This document shows positions 23,228 through 34,287 of a stretch of 64,000 bases of DNA, piece by piece. Each line of letters starts with the position of its first letter. Positions within the stretch are counted from its first letter, which is position 1. The position numbers and the translations under genes are program-made. Under the pieces are notes generated by a model. It did not search any database. It was given only the letters and a program-made list of their open reading frames with translations, and was not told the origin of the DNA. This stretch comes from Achaetomium macrosporum (taxonomy: Eukaryota > Ascomycota > Sordariomycetes > Sordariales > Chaetomiaceae), in NCBI GenBank assembly GCA_033296875.1, contig MU860080.1:35616-99615 (forward strand). Reading direction: 5' to 3'.

Positions 23228-24880
23228 ATGGCGCCCGCCGAACCCCTCCTACCAGGCGGTCTGGCGCCGGACCAGAAAGACACAGGACATACGAGCCATC
23301 ACAACACTTACAACCCACCAGTAACCTCTTCCTCTTCCTCCCGGCGCAGGTCGCATTCCGTCACAGCAGCCATGCTCGCAGCAGCAGCAGAAGCCGAAAC
23401 CCCTTTCTCCCGGTCCCCGTCCTCCGCAGCGACAGCAGACTCGAGGTCAGCAGCAGCGTCAAGCAGTGGCAGTAACATGCGGGAAAGGCTCGGTCTAGCC
23501 GTGGTTGCGCGGCGCACGCTTGGCATCACGCTACTGCTTGTGGTCGTGTTTCTGTGGACGTTGTCCAACTTCTTGGCGAGTGTGCGTGTGAACCAAAGGA
23601 AGGGATGGGAGAAAGGAGGAACGGACGGACGGCTAACCTGAAGCGTTGCTTTGCAGTATATCTTCTCCGACGGGACGTACAACAAGCCGTTTTTCCTCGT
23701 CTACGTCAACACCTCGTGCTTTGCCGTCTCGCTTATTCCGATTACGATACGATACGCCATGGAGCATGGGACGGATTCGTTGATGGCTGCCGCACTGGCG
23801 ATGTGGCGGGGGCGGCGGTTCGGGTTGGTGCCACTCAAGACGAGGGATGAGGAGGGGGTGGAGGAGGGCAGGGACGAGGATGCCGCCGCGGGCGAGCGGT
23901 TGCTCGTCGACGACGAGGGTAGTTTGGAGGTGCTGGACCCGCCGCGCAAGGAAGAGAAGCTCGGCTTGGGTGAGACGGCGCGGCTGAGCTTTGAGTTCTC
24001 GATGTTGTGGTTTGCCGCCAACTACTTTGCCTCGGCGTGCCTCGAGTATACCAGCGTCGGGAGCGTGACCATCCTGACTTCCACGAGCAGCATATGGACG
24101 CTGATATTCTGCGCTCTTACGAAGGTTGAGAGCTTTACCGTGCGGAAGCTGATAGGGGTGCTCGCGTCTTTGGCCGGAGTTATCCTCATCTCGTCGGTTG
24201 ATCTGTCGGGGGCCAACGATGATAATCGGGGCAGCTTTCCGCACAAGTCGACCGCACAGATCGCGATTGGGGATGCCATGGCGTTCTTCAGCGCCATCAT
24301 ATACGGTGTCTATGTGACCGTCATGAAAAGGAGGGTGGGGAATGAGGATAGGGTGAACATGCCGTTGTTTTTCGGCCTCGTGGGCTTGTTCAACGTGCTG
24401 TTGCTGTGGCCGGGGTTCTTCATCCTGGATTTCACCGGTATTGAACCCGTGAGTTTCCCTTTCGACTACCTACAGCTCATGCGCCTGTTTGTTGACTCAA
24501 CTGTGCAGTTCGAACTGCCGCCGACGGGTCGTGTTTGGGCCATCATCGCGGTAAGACATCTCTGGCAACAAGACTTGTGTACTGGACAGCGTACTAACGT
24601 CGCTCAGATCAACTCTGCTGCCTCCTTCTTCAGTGACATCTTGTGGGCATACGCTATGCTGCTCACGACGCCGCTCGTTGTCACGGTGGGCTTGTCCTTG
24701 AATATCCCCTTATCGCTCATTGGCGAGATGATCCAGTACTCTCAGTATTCAAGCTGGGTATACTGGGTAGGCGCTGGGGTTGTGTTTATATCATTCCTGT
24801 TCGTCAATCACGAGAGCCACGAGGAAGACGGCGGCGGCAAGGAACACAGCCCTGCTGCGGCTGAAAGGACTGCAGTATAG
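23228..24880 (+). CDS. DMT-superfamily (EamA/SLC35F-like) membrane transporter
   Basis: Exons 23228-23581, 23657-24448, 24509-24550 and 24608-24880 give 486 residues; the third exon is only 42 nt. The first 90 residues are a polar, Ser/Ala-rich cytosolic tail. About ten hydrophobic segments follow, beginning with TLGITLLLVVVFLWTLSNFL and interrupted by an acidic cytosolic loop (about 165-215). The pattern YFASACLEYTSVGSVTILTS TSSIW is typical of the group of fungal DMT transporters related to yeast Thi74/YML018C and animal SLC35F5. Yeast members sit in the vacuole or mitochondria and the substrate is not settled, so none is claimed. Low-complexity Glu/Gly-rich residues in the loop and tail are probably regulatory or disordered. 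Confidence 0.85.
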
Positions 24881-25497
24881 CGTCTTTCCTCGGTTGGGAC
24901 GTGCCGGTCCTTTCCAACGTTCGCTTGTTTGCGTGATAGACGATATCAGGATACCCACCGTACGCTATCATAGACCATTGATGTCAAGACTGAATGTTAT
25001 TCCCTGATCCTCAACCTCTGTAATCTGCATGGCATAGGGATAGGGAACCCGGAGATTCAAGCAGCCACTCAAAAAGTCGGACGCACTGACAAGCATTAGA
25101 CCGTGCCTAAGTACCTAGGTATCCTTTGCCGTGGAACGACACCGCTACGGACGCTCATTGCCATCTCTTAACCTGGGAAACTGAACTTAATAGGCTTCTG
25201 TGCCCTATGAAGCTGGAAAGCTGGGTATCACAATAACCCACACCGCTATCGGGACTGACGGGACATGGCATACTCCATATGCGCCGTAACTCTTATTGCG
25301 TGTTTATGCATGTCGCCTCATAGGCAAACCCAACCCAAGCGCGTACGCTACACCATCTTCGGCGAAACCAGTCAAACCCAGATGCAATCCAACACGGGGT
25401 ATAGTGCCCATTCATCCAGAGCGATGCCTCCCCTGCTCTCTAAACCCATATAGAACGAAGAATATGCCCAAAGGCGCAAGTCATGATGACCAGGCCT
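24881..25497. other. Convergent intergenic region
   Basis: Between the 3' ends of the transporter gene (+) and CDT2 (-). Two open frames on the plus strand here (25265-25453, 25296-25652) show no protein family signal. No gene called. Confidence 0.5.
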
Positions 25498-27855
25498 TCA
25501 CCAATCATCCATATCCCCCGACCATTGATCCCCAACGTCCGCCCACCCGTACCCCCATCTTCGGCCCCCTGTCTCCCCGCCTGTCCGGAGATCAGCCGCC
25601 TTCTCTCTATCCTCACTCCAGCAGCGGACAAGAAAATCATCGCCCACGGTGACCAACTTGCCATCGCTCGTCCAGGCGACTGCCCCGACCTCCTTGGAAT
25701 GCCCGCGCACAAGTGGCGTGCCCCGACGCACGACAGGCACAGCACAATCCGATTGGCGCAACGAGAACAGGTTGCTCATGCTGTTTGTGCGCGTCAGCGC
25801 CGTCGGCGGGCCGGGCCGTTGCGCGAACGATGGGGTAGGGTTCTCATCGAGCATGGCGGTGGTGGCACCGACGTAGTACAGCTCTTGCTCGATATTCGGC
25901 GACGCCCAAGCGTGCTTGATGTAGCACTCGTCGGTGGCGAAGAGGACGGCTGCGCCGTCGGAGCTGCCGACCGCTAGCAGCTCGGAGCGGCCATCGGCTG
26001 CGGGGCGGATGGCGGCCTTGACGTAGAAACTCGTGGCGTGGAAGAGGGGGTGGCGGAAGCCGTAGAGCGGGCCAAGCCCTTCGTGGGCGGTGCCGTGCGG
26101 GTGGTGCCTTCTTCGCGGAGGCTCGGCGCCAGGACGGGCCGGGGTGAGTTCGGTTGCGTGGCCGAGGACCAGGTGGGCGGTGCTGTAGGCGTAGACTGTG
26201 TTGTCTTTGCAGAGCGTGTAGAGGCGCGTGCCGTCACTTCCGAGGGCCATGGAGCAGACGCCGAAGGGGCGGAAGGCGACGTGGCTTGGTGGTGGGGCCG
26301 TGAAGGATACGGGCGTGGCGGCTTTGTGGTGTCGACTGGTATGCACGGCCCGGATGTCCCAGAGCTTGATGCTGGCGTCGGCTTCGCAGGCGGAGAGAAG
26401 GAGGTGCTCTTGTCCGGGAGGGAGAAACTGCAGCGCTGTGACGGACACCTCGCCGACTCGACCGGGGACTTCCCCGAGCCGGGCAACGTCGCCCGAGGCG
26501 GAATTGGTTGTCTGGACCTTTGCCTGGCGCATTGTCCGTGCATGGGCGTCGTAGATGCTGTTAACTACACAGCACGGGTTCAGCGGTTTTGGCAAACGGT
26601 GGTGCAGCCCGGCCTCGGAAACGATGGGCACATCCTGGACTGGCCCGCCCCGGCACCGAAGGTCCCATATCTGCACACTGCCATCCCGGCCAGAGGTCGC
26701 GAGGACGCAGCCTTGGCCCCGGCCCGGTTGGAACCGCACTTGCTTCAGGGATGCCGTATGATGGCTGAGAATGGAGACGGGTTGTTGCGTCATCATATCA
26801 ACTACTTTGGCCGTCTGGTCTCCGGATGCGGTAGCCAATAGGAGGTCGTCCTCGGAGAAGGCGAGGTCAATGATGGCGTTGCCGTGGACTTGGAAGGTCA
26901 GGTGGATCTTCGAGAACTCTCTGTTGGAGTCCAGCAGACGTACATAGCCTTCCTCATCACCCACCGCAATAAGACTACTATCTGGGGCGGGTTAGCCGAC
27001 GGGACACCAATGTAGGTTCTATATTGCGCCACTCACTATGACAGGTGGTGGCGCAAAAGGGTATGGCACGCGGGGCGCCTTCATGGCTCGATGAGAAATG
27101 CGCCTCATCAGGCCGGCTTATAAAATTGGCAGTTTCCGTCCTCCAATCTAGCACAATTTTAGTAATGATAGCCTGACAGAAACGGAGAACGGCGGGAGAT
27201 TACCAGCAACAGGACACTCCAGTGCGCGCTCACTGGCATAACGCATCGCGCCTGTCATCCTCTGCACAAGCTGAGCGCCCAGTCCCCGGCGATACAGCGG
27301 GGCATGCGGCTTGGATGGTGGTGGCGGAAGTACAGGATACTCGTCCTCATCTTCCTTCTCGGATACATCATCATCCGCGAGCACTCCATCCTGCAGAGCG
27401 TGGCGAGATCTAACGGACCGTATCGGACTCCTCAGGCGTGTTCTCAACTCCGGAGTTGGCAGTAGGGGAGACGAATTCGGTGACAAGGGCAAATGGCCTG
27501 TCGATTTCTCCGGAGTAGCAAGCTGGACCTTTCGGCGCTTTCCCCGGTGGGCATCCTGGAAATGGGGAAAGTCACTGGCGCCGAGATCCTCGGAGATGGG
27601 CTTGAGCGGGCTCGAAGGCGTCTGGCACCGGTTAAGAGCCGGAGCAGTGAGGTCGCAGAGGGCCTTCCGGGCAGCGCTTGGCTTGGACGAGACCCGGGAT
27701 CGGGGAGTGAAGAATCGTTGGAACTTGCGAGGTGTAATCGACGGATTCCTCCGCTCTTTGCCCCGGCTCGGGGGCAGCCTTGGGGGAGATGAGAGTAGAT
27801 TGGCGCTCAGAGTCGCCGACTGCTTGATTCCGGAGGACGGCGTCTTTTCCGACAT
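25498..27855 (-). CDS. CDT2: Cdt2/DTL-type WD40 substrate receptor of CRL4 ubiquitin ligase
   Basis: Exons 27204-27855, 27037-27147 and 25498-26981 give 748 residues. Cdt2 recruits Cdt1 and other PCNA-bound proteins to the Cul4-Ddb1 ligase for destruction in S phase and after DNA damage. The first 215 residues are basic, Ser/Pro-rich and disordered, with PSSPLKP and SPIRS (likely CDK sites) and a KFQRFFTPR motif. The WD40 propeller begins about residue 255 (SLIAVGDEEGYVRLLDS). Two repeats end in WDxR: SVQIWDLR and SIKLWDIR, the paired motif that contacts Ddb1. The C-terminus ends RRWGYGWADV. The start ATG at 27853-27855 is the first in frame. Gene-level assignment rests on WD40 layout and WDxR pair; a different DCAF is possible but less likely. 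Confidence 0.85.
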
Positions 27856-28385
27856 GACCAATGTCTACCCCAAGCGGTGATATGCCTTGGCTGTGGACGC
27901 GGAAGGAAACAATAAGCGGTGTGTGCGGATAATTGTCGATGAAGGGCTCCCTCAACAATTTCCTTCTACAGCGGGGGGATAAGAACCATATCGCGAACTT
28001 CAGAAAAGGTGAACAGGTACACTCGGGTGGGGGGTTGAGGCGTGCCCGCCATTGCCCGCGTCGCTTCAGGAACTGCTTCCAGACGCGGTCCGCGGTGCAA
28101 TGACGCGCTGGTAGCAGGGGCTTTTAAGTGGTTGGAGCTGAGCCGCCTATCAGAAGCTGAGCTGAGCTGCAGCCCACGTGTTGAACCAATCGGCGCACGC
28201 CAATTCATCCGCAGATAATCCGTATGTGCCCCGCTAACGCCAAGAACGACGCCGCTTCGATTACAGCTTATCGGCCGGCATCTCCACCAAAAATTTCGGC
28301 GTCTGCAAGTTCGAGGCCATTGGCACAGGGTCCCAGTCGGCACCTGAGGGTCCGATCACGCGCGACACAACAGTCGGCAACCACC
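27856..28385. promoter_or_regulatory. Divergent CDT2-SPB1 promoter with E-box and CCAAT
   Basis: A 530-bp spacer between divergent genes. CACGTG (28175-28180) is followed 5 nt later by CCAAT (28186-28190), a plausible bHLH plus CCAAT-binding-complex site nearer the SPB1 side. The functional role is inferred. Confidence 0.45.
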
Positions 28386-31150
28386 ATGGCGATCCAGAAG
28401 AAGCACGGCAAGGGCCGTCTCGACAAGTGGTACAAACTCGCCAAGGAGAAGGGGTACCGCGCTCGTGCCGCTTTCAAGCTAATCCAGCTCAACAAGAAAT
28501 ATGGCTTCCTCGAGAAGAGCAAGGTGGTGCTGGATCTTTGCGCGGCGCCGGGAGTAAGTTGAAGCCGGGATAGCGGTATTATGGCTTCGCGAGTGCTGAC
28601 AGCGCCAGTCATGGTGTCAAGTATGCGCCGAGACGATGCCCAAGGACAGCATCATCATAGGCGTCGATCTCGCCCCGATCAAGCCGATCCCCAAGGTCAT
28701 CACCTTCCAGAGCGACATCACGACCGAGAAGTGCCGGGCGACCATCCGCCAACATCTGAAGACGTGGAAGGCCGATTGTGTGCTCCATGACGGTGCTCCC
28801 AATGTCGGTACAGCCTGGGTGCAAGATTCGTACAACCAAGCCGAGCTGGCGCTCCATTCCTTAAAGCTTGCCACCGAATTCCTGATCGAGGGAGGGACCT
28901 TTGTGGTATGTTTTTGGATAGTCGGCTAAAAGAGTTGGACGATGCTGATATCTCCGCAGACTAAAGTCTTCAGATCCAAGGACTACAACTCCCTGCTGTG
29001 GGTTCTGAACCAGCTATTCACAAAGGTTGAGGCGACAAAGCCGCCGTCCTCCCGTAATGTCTCGGCCGAGATCTTCGTCGTTTGTCGCGACTTCAAGGCG
29101 CCTAAGCGCATTGATCCGCGCCTGCTCGATCCACGCTCCGTGTTCGAGGATCTGAAAGAACCGGCGCCGAACAATGAAGCCAAGGTGTACAATCCGGAGG
29201 TGAAGAAGAGGAAGAGAGAGGGCTATGAGGAGGGAGATTGTGCGCATCCCGTGTCTGTTCATGGCTTGACAGTGCTGACCTCGGCTCAGATACGCAATAC
29301 AAAGAGATCCCCGCCAGCGAGTTTATCCAGACGACTGACCCAATTGCTATTCTCGGCCAGTACAATTGCTTGACGTTTGAGCAAGCCCAAAACGGCGACG
29401 TGGCACTGGCTGCTCTGGATAGGTTGCCGGAAACGACTGACGAGATTCGTGCCTGCTGCGCCGACCTAAAGGTTCTCGGAAGGAAAGACTTCAAACTCCT
29501 CCTGAAATGGCGACTGAGGGTCAGGGAGATTTTTGGATTTCCTACCAAGAAGGCCACCAAGACTCCGGTCGTAGAGGAGGTGGCAGAGGTGGAGAATATG
29601 GACGAGGAGCTCAAGATCCAGGAAGAGCTGCAAAGGATAAAGGAGAAGGAGTCAGCCAAGAAAAAGCGCGAGAGGCGGAAAGAGAACGAAAGGAAGCAGA
29701 AGGAGATTGTGCGCATGCAGATGAACATGACGGCACCCATGGACATCGGCATGGAACAGGAGGGTCCCAGGGGCGAAGGCGCCATGTTCCGACTGAAGGC
29801 GATTGACCAGACTGAGGCGCTGCGCAGGATAGCAAAGGGCAAGATGGCCATGCTTACCGAGGCGGAGGCGAAGAAGGACCGGGACTCTGGCATTGGGTCG
29901 TCGGGCGAGACGGACGATGAGAGTGACGACGAAGCGGACCGGCTGGAGCGGGAACTCGACAACATGTACGATCAGTACAGAGAGAGGAAGGCGGCAGCCG
30001 ACGCGAAGTACCGGGCCAAGAAGGCGAGGCAGGAGCACGACGACGAGGATTGGGAGGGCGTGTCAGCTGACGAAGGGGGAGAGAGCGACGACGACGAGGC
30101 GCTTGAGGAAGACAGCAGCGACGATTCGGATGCGGAGGAGCGCGGGGATACTAGCAAGCCGCTTCTGCGAGATCTCGCTAACACGCCCCAGGACGGGACA
30201 GGGCTCTCCAAGCGGGCTCGCGGCTTCTTCAGCCAGGATATCTTCCAGAGTATTCCCGGGTTGCTGGATGTTCCAGAGGAGGAGGAGAAGAGCGGAGACG
30301 AGGCAATGGCCGACGCCGGGGAGGCATCGGAAGACGACGTGCCGACCATTGAGGAACAAAAGAAGCTGCGGAAGGAGAAATCCAAATCTAAACATGAGGA
30401 AGGGGATGATGACTTTGAGGTTCTCAAACGGAATGAAGATGATGATTGGGAGGAGACGGAAAAGAAGACGAAGGACGGCAGGCCCAGTAAGTCGGACCCG
30501 TCCGGACCTAATTCATACGGCGGCTAACATCTCATAGATATCGACATCATCACCGCTGAGGCCATGACGCTCGCCCACCAGCTGGCTCGCGGCGAAAAGT
30601 CAGCCCACGACCTCATCGACGAAGGTTACAACAAGTATGCCTTCAGGGACCGCGACGGGTTACCCGACTGGTTCATAGATGACGAGAGCAAGCACGACAA
30701 GCCGCACAAACCCATTACCAAGGAGGCGGCTGCGGCCATCAAGGAGAAGCTGCGGGCCTACAATGCCCGACCAATCAAGAAGGTCGCCGAGGCACGGGCT
30801 AGGAAAAAGCTCAAACAGGCGCAGCGCCTTGAGAAGCTCAAGAAGAAGGCTGACTTGTTGGCTGGGGACGAGGTTTGTCTTTCCGTCCCGCACACACTCT
30901 GTTGGACGTTGGATGCTGACTAGCGGTGCAGGGCATGTCGGAGAAGGAGAAGGCTACTAGCATCGCCAAGCTGCTCTCTGCAGCTGCCCGGAAGAAGCGT
31001 AGACAACCTGTCAAGGTGGTCAAGGCTGCCGGCCCGAACCGCGGTATCTCGGGCAGACCTAGAGGTGTCAAGGGCAGGTATAAGATGGTGGACCCGCGCA
31101 TGAAGAAGGAGATGCGGGCACTGAAAAGGATTGCGAAGAAGAAAAGGTAG
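28386..31150 (+). CDS. SPB1: Spb1 rRNA 2'-O-methyltransferase
   Basis: Six exons: 28386-28553, 28609-28905, 28960-29239, 29290-30486, 30538-30872 and 30932-31150, giving 831 residues (yeast Spb1 is 841). Spb1 methylates the 2'-O of G2922 in the peptidyl-transferase A-loop of 27S pre-rRNA and is needed for 60S assembly in the nucleolus. The N-terminal FtsJ/RrmJ domain (about 1-225) shows the K-D-K-E tetrad context: RAAFKLIQL, VLHDGAPNVG, TKVFRSKD and SAEIFVV, and the SAM-binding LDLCAAPG. A DUF3381-like middle, long charged coiled coil and acidic tracts (DDESDDEAD, EEDSSDDSDAEE) follow. The C-terminal Spb1_C domain ends in GPNRGISGRPRGVKGRYK and a Lys-rich tail. The 50-59 nt introns are all GT-AG. 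Confidence 0.97.
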
Positions 31151-31547
31151 ATTTGCCAAGGGGGGTTAAGAGTGTGATTCAATGGGCATACAGGTCATGT
31201 GGCCCGAAATGGTGAGGCACCCTATGTGGGATTTGGAATGCAATACCATGGCTTCAAGGCAGGAACATGTCAAGACTCTTACTCGTGCGGCGGGCCTAGG
31301 TTGGATTCCAACCTCGAACTGAGTTGCCAGTTTCTCGCAGACTCGCCGATTCGACGATGGGCCGATCGAAGTGAAAACCCCAGGGCAGGGGGTTTCGTGG
31401 CCACTAACCTTCCTTGCAATACTGTGTAGACCCGACAGGGGGCTTATTGGTGAGCTTTTCATGCCATTTTCCTTTTTGTAATGCTTTTCCCTTTTTTGTG
31501 CTATTTTTCCCTTTCTGTCTTCTTTTTCCTTTTAGTCACACTTGCTT
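31151..31547. other. Convergent 3' region
   Basis: Between the SPB1 and JmjC gene 3' ends. A T/C-rich run at about 31460-31540 lies directly downstream of the JmjC stop (A-rich on the minus strand, as in fungal polyadenylation regions). No gene. Confidence 0.5.
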
Positions 31548-32912
31548 TCAGAGAGAGAGCCCTTGCAGCACCATGTTTCTCCTGTTGGATACTGATCTGA
31601 CAAATGTGCTCAACGGATATAGAGGTCCGGTGAAGTCCATGTCATACCTGAAGGGCGAACTGGTCAATGAGCTGTAAACGAAAACGTGGGTAGCCTTCAG
31701 GTCTTCCATACCAGTAGTTTACCGCTATACACACCCCCTCAGGCGAGCAGCTTTGCGAAACCTTGTGGTACCTGTCACCTCCCAGTCAGTTACCTCTTCA
31801 AACCTCAAGCCCGAGAGACAGGTCGTGACAACCCACCACATGCAAGGCAGATACAACATGTCCCCCGGATTCAGCGTAACTCTCATGGGTTGCGCCAGCG
31901 CCGAATACCGCGTCGCGTTCTCCCCGGGCCTGTCCGGATCCCACACCGCAAAGGGGACCTCCTCCTCGCCTTCTTCCACCACCAACTCTAGACCTGCTCC
32001 TCCTGTTTTCCATCCTCCCGCCTTCCCATCTTCCCCGTCTACTTCTTGCTCACCTTGTGGGGATCCTCGGCCCCTCTTCCTCTGGTAATGAGCCGGCTTT
32101 AACCCCCTCTCACCCACACAAGCATGACACACAGGCGGTAGCAGAACGAAGTGCTTCTGTCCCGCTATCTGCACGTAGATGTTCTCGTAGTTATCCTTGT
32201 GCAGCGCCGTCACCGAGCGCGAGTTGCCGATCCACAGGTTGATTGCTTCAGGCTCGCGCGCCAGGGCGATGCGGGCGAAGGGGATGGATGGCGGCACATG
32301 CGTGAACAGTGGGCGGTACTCGTGCCGGAGGTTGTCGTTTTGCGTTTGGGCATAGCGGATCTCTTCCTGCGACTCTGCGCTTTTGGAGGTGAGGGCTGGG
32401 GTGGGTGAGGGGGAAGAGCAAGGAGAAGGTGAATGGGCCCGGGAGTGTTCTTGGGCGATCAGGTAGTCTAGGAAGGCGCTGAAGGGTTGGTCTTCTTCGT
32501 GGGGTTTTGCGAAGACAAGGGTGGTACTGCCGTCAGGAGAGGTGAAGGGGGTTGGGGCGTCGGCGTTGCTGGGGAGAGTTAGTTTTTGTGTTCAGGAGGT
32601 GCAATGAGTGGCTTATGCAAACCCCGCAGGCGTGACGGCGACATTGACGGGCTCATCACCGAGGAAGTCCTTCAAATAATCGACATTCCATGTGCGAGTT
32701 GCTCGCCAGTCGGCAGCTGCGCCTCTTACAACGAACGGCGTGTTCCGCGCGACAAATCTCATGAATTCGAGCGGACTGGGCTCCTCGCTGAGCTCCTCGA
32801 TGACGGAGCTATTGAGCTCATTGTAGTTGGTAATGAGCTCTTCTATCGGATCCTGGCTTTCGAAGTCATCCATTGCGATCTTATGAACCTGCTTGTTTAA
32901 TCGCTTAACCAT
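31548..32912 (-). CDS. JMJD7-like JmjC (cupin_8) hydroxylase
   Basis: Exons 32623-32912, 31837-32568, 31771-31712 (60 nt) and 31647-31548 yield 393 residues. The last two exons carry WYHKVSQS and the C-terminus; their 59-64 nt introns have clean GT-AG sites. JmjC enzymes use Fe(II) and 2-oxoglutarate. The iron ligands are visible as HKD (TALHKDNYENIYVQI) and the distal His in WYHKVSQS; QKHFVLLPP and NYWYDMDFTGPLYPLSTF are typical of the JMJD7 group, which hydroxylates lysine on DRG-type GTPases in animals. A Ser/Pro-rich insert (about 128-155) and an acidic one (about 250-285) are fungal additions. The start could also be the ATG 39 nt downstream (32871-32873). Confidence 0.85.
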
Positions 32913-34259
32913 TCATCCGAGGGTCAGGCATCAAACGGATATTCCCGAGATCCCATCACCATGGGTCCGTTACGAGTTGCGACGGTGAGAGCACGGGCCA
33001 CAAACCCAAACCACCTCAACCCAGAAAACAAGGGCCATCCTCCTCACCTCGTGTGCTCACCTAGGTACCTACCTAAGTTACCCAGCAGGCGCCTTGACGA
33101 GTAGGGGAAGTTCCAGATTAAGCATCTCGGAGAGTTAACGTCGTGTTGATTCTGAATCCTACGGGGCGAAGACAGTTGATGGGAGGAAGCGAGAGGGCTA
33201 TGGCGCTTTGTGGTGCAAGACGACGAGGCTTTAGGACACCCTGGCAAGGTCAATGCCTCAGGTAATGAAACGGAACTGCTAGGTTCTCTAACCTTATTCT
33301 CGATGCCTGAGTGGCTCCTTTCTCTTCCGAATCGTCGCTTTTCAGGCGGCGCTTTGAGCCTCGTGTTCGGAAGCTCCCCGGTACATACCTATGCCAGGTT
33401 GCCAGTGCCATGCGGTTCTTCCCGCCGAACCCACCAAAAGACCTTCCAGATTCTTGCCCGGGCTGCTTTGCCGACTCACATCCCAAAACAGGAGTACGAT
33501 CTCCACATGCGCGGGTTTGCGATGCCTTTCCAGGAAACGTCATGGCAAAACGCCGCGTCAATCGAATTCTGGATTTCCCATTATGGGCAGCTCTGGGTCA
33601 ATAGTGGCATCAGCCTGCATGCCCCACCAAGGACGTCTCGACTCTCGAGATCTACTCCTTGTAAATCTCCATCGCATCACGGGTTCTTTTGCCTTCGGCA
33701 CTTAACTCACCAATTAACCTTCCCAGCGCCCTCGATTCCTGAAACAATCCTACTGAGAGGCTCAGTCGAATTGCCTCGTTTGTGCGACGCCAACGCAAAG
33801 GCCCCATTTCCTGCGCGGGTTGCAGCATTGTTAGGAACCAGTGTAAGAACGTGATCCTCGCTCTCCACTGTCATCACTTCGCCCACCACCTGGGCCGTCA
33901 CTCGTCACCTAATCACGGCGTTGATACGGATTCATCACGGCATCGCACACCTGGACTTCGCCAATTGGGTTCCGACCGCGACGAGTGCTTGTTCTACCGA
34001 GACGTAGGATTGAGAATCAGGATGGGTCGCAGCTGATAACTCCAGTGCCCGTGCCCATCTCTCATAGGCGGCTCATCTCACCCGACCGCAGCCCTGTGTT
34101 TCGGCGAGTCGTGCACTCCCACTTGGGCGACGAGGGGCTCATATCCCAGCTTTTTCCCTATCGTCTCGGCGTTCCGAGCCGGAGTGGTGCCGCGGTCGTC
34201 AAGGTTCCTTTCGCCCGAAGACACATCCCCATGCGGACTATGCAAGTCGCGAGGCAATT
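32913..34259. promoter_or_regulatory. Divergent promoter region, JmjC and SCAP
   Basis: About 1.3 kb. The plus strand has several leaky open frames (e.g. 33210-33854) without family signal; they probably lie in the SCAP leader. A short upstream ORF (34231-34287) overlaps the SCAP start. Confidence 0.4.
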
Positions 34260-34287
34260 ATGTTGTGGTATCTCCTCTATCCGTTGA
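34231..34287 (+). promoter_or_regulatory. Overlapping upstream ORF of the SCAP gene
   Basis: ATG at 34231 opens an 18-codon frame that ends at 34287, 28 nt past the SCAP start (34260) and in another frame. A second ATG in the same small frame follows at 34240. Whether the transcript includes it is unknown. Confidence 0.4.

Noticed and set aside
31725..31837. Apparent truncation of the JmjC protein before its second iron-binding His
   Set aside because: Two further short exons supply WYHKVSQS and the C-terminus; the gene is intact.
33210..33854. 214-codon plus-strand frame upstream of SCAP
   Set aside because: No homology signal or Met-rich start context; probably leader or promoter DNA.
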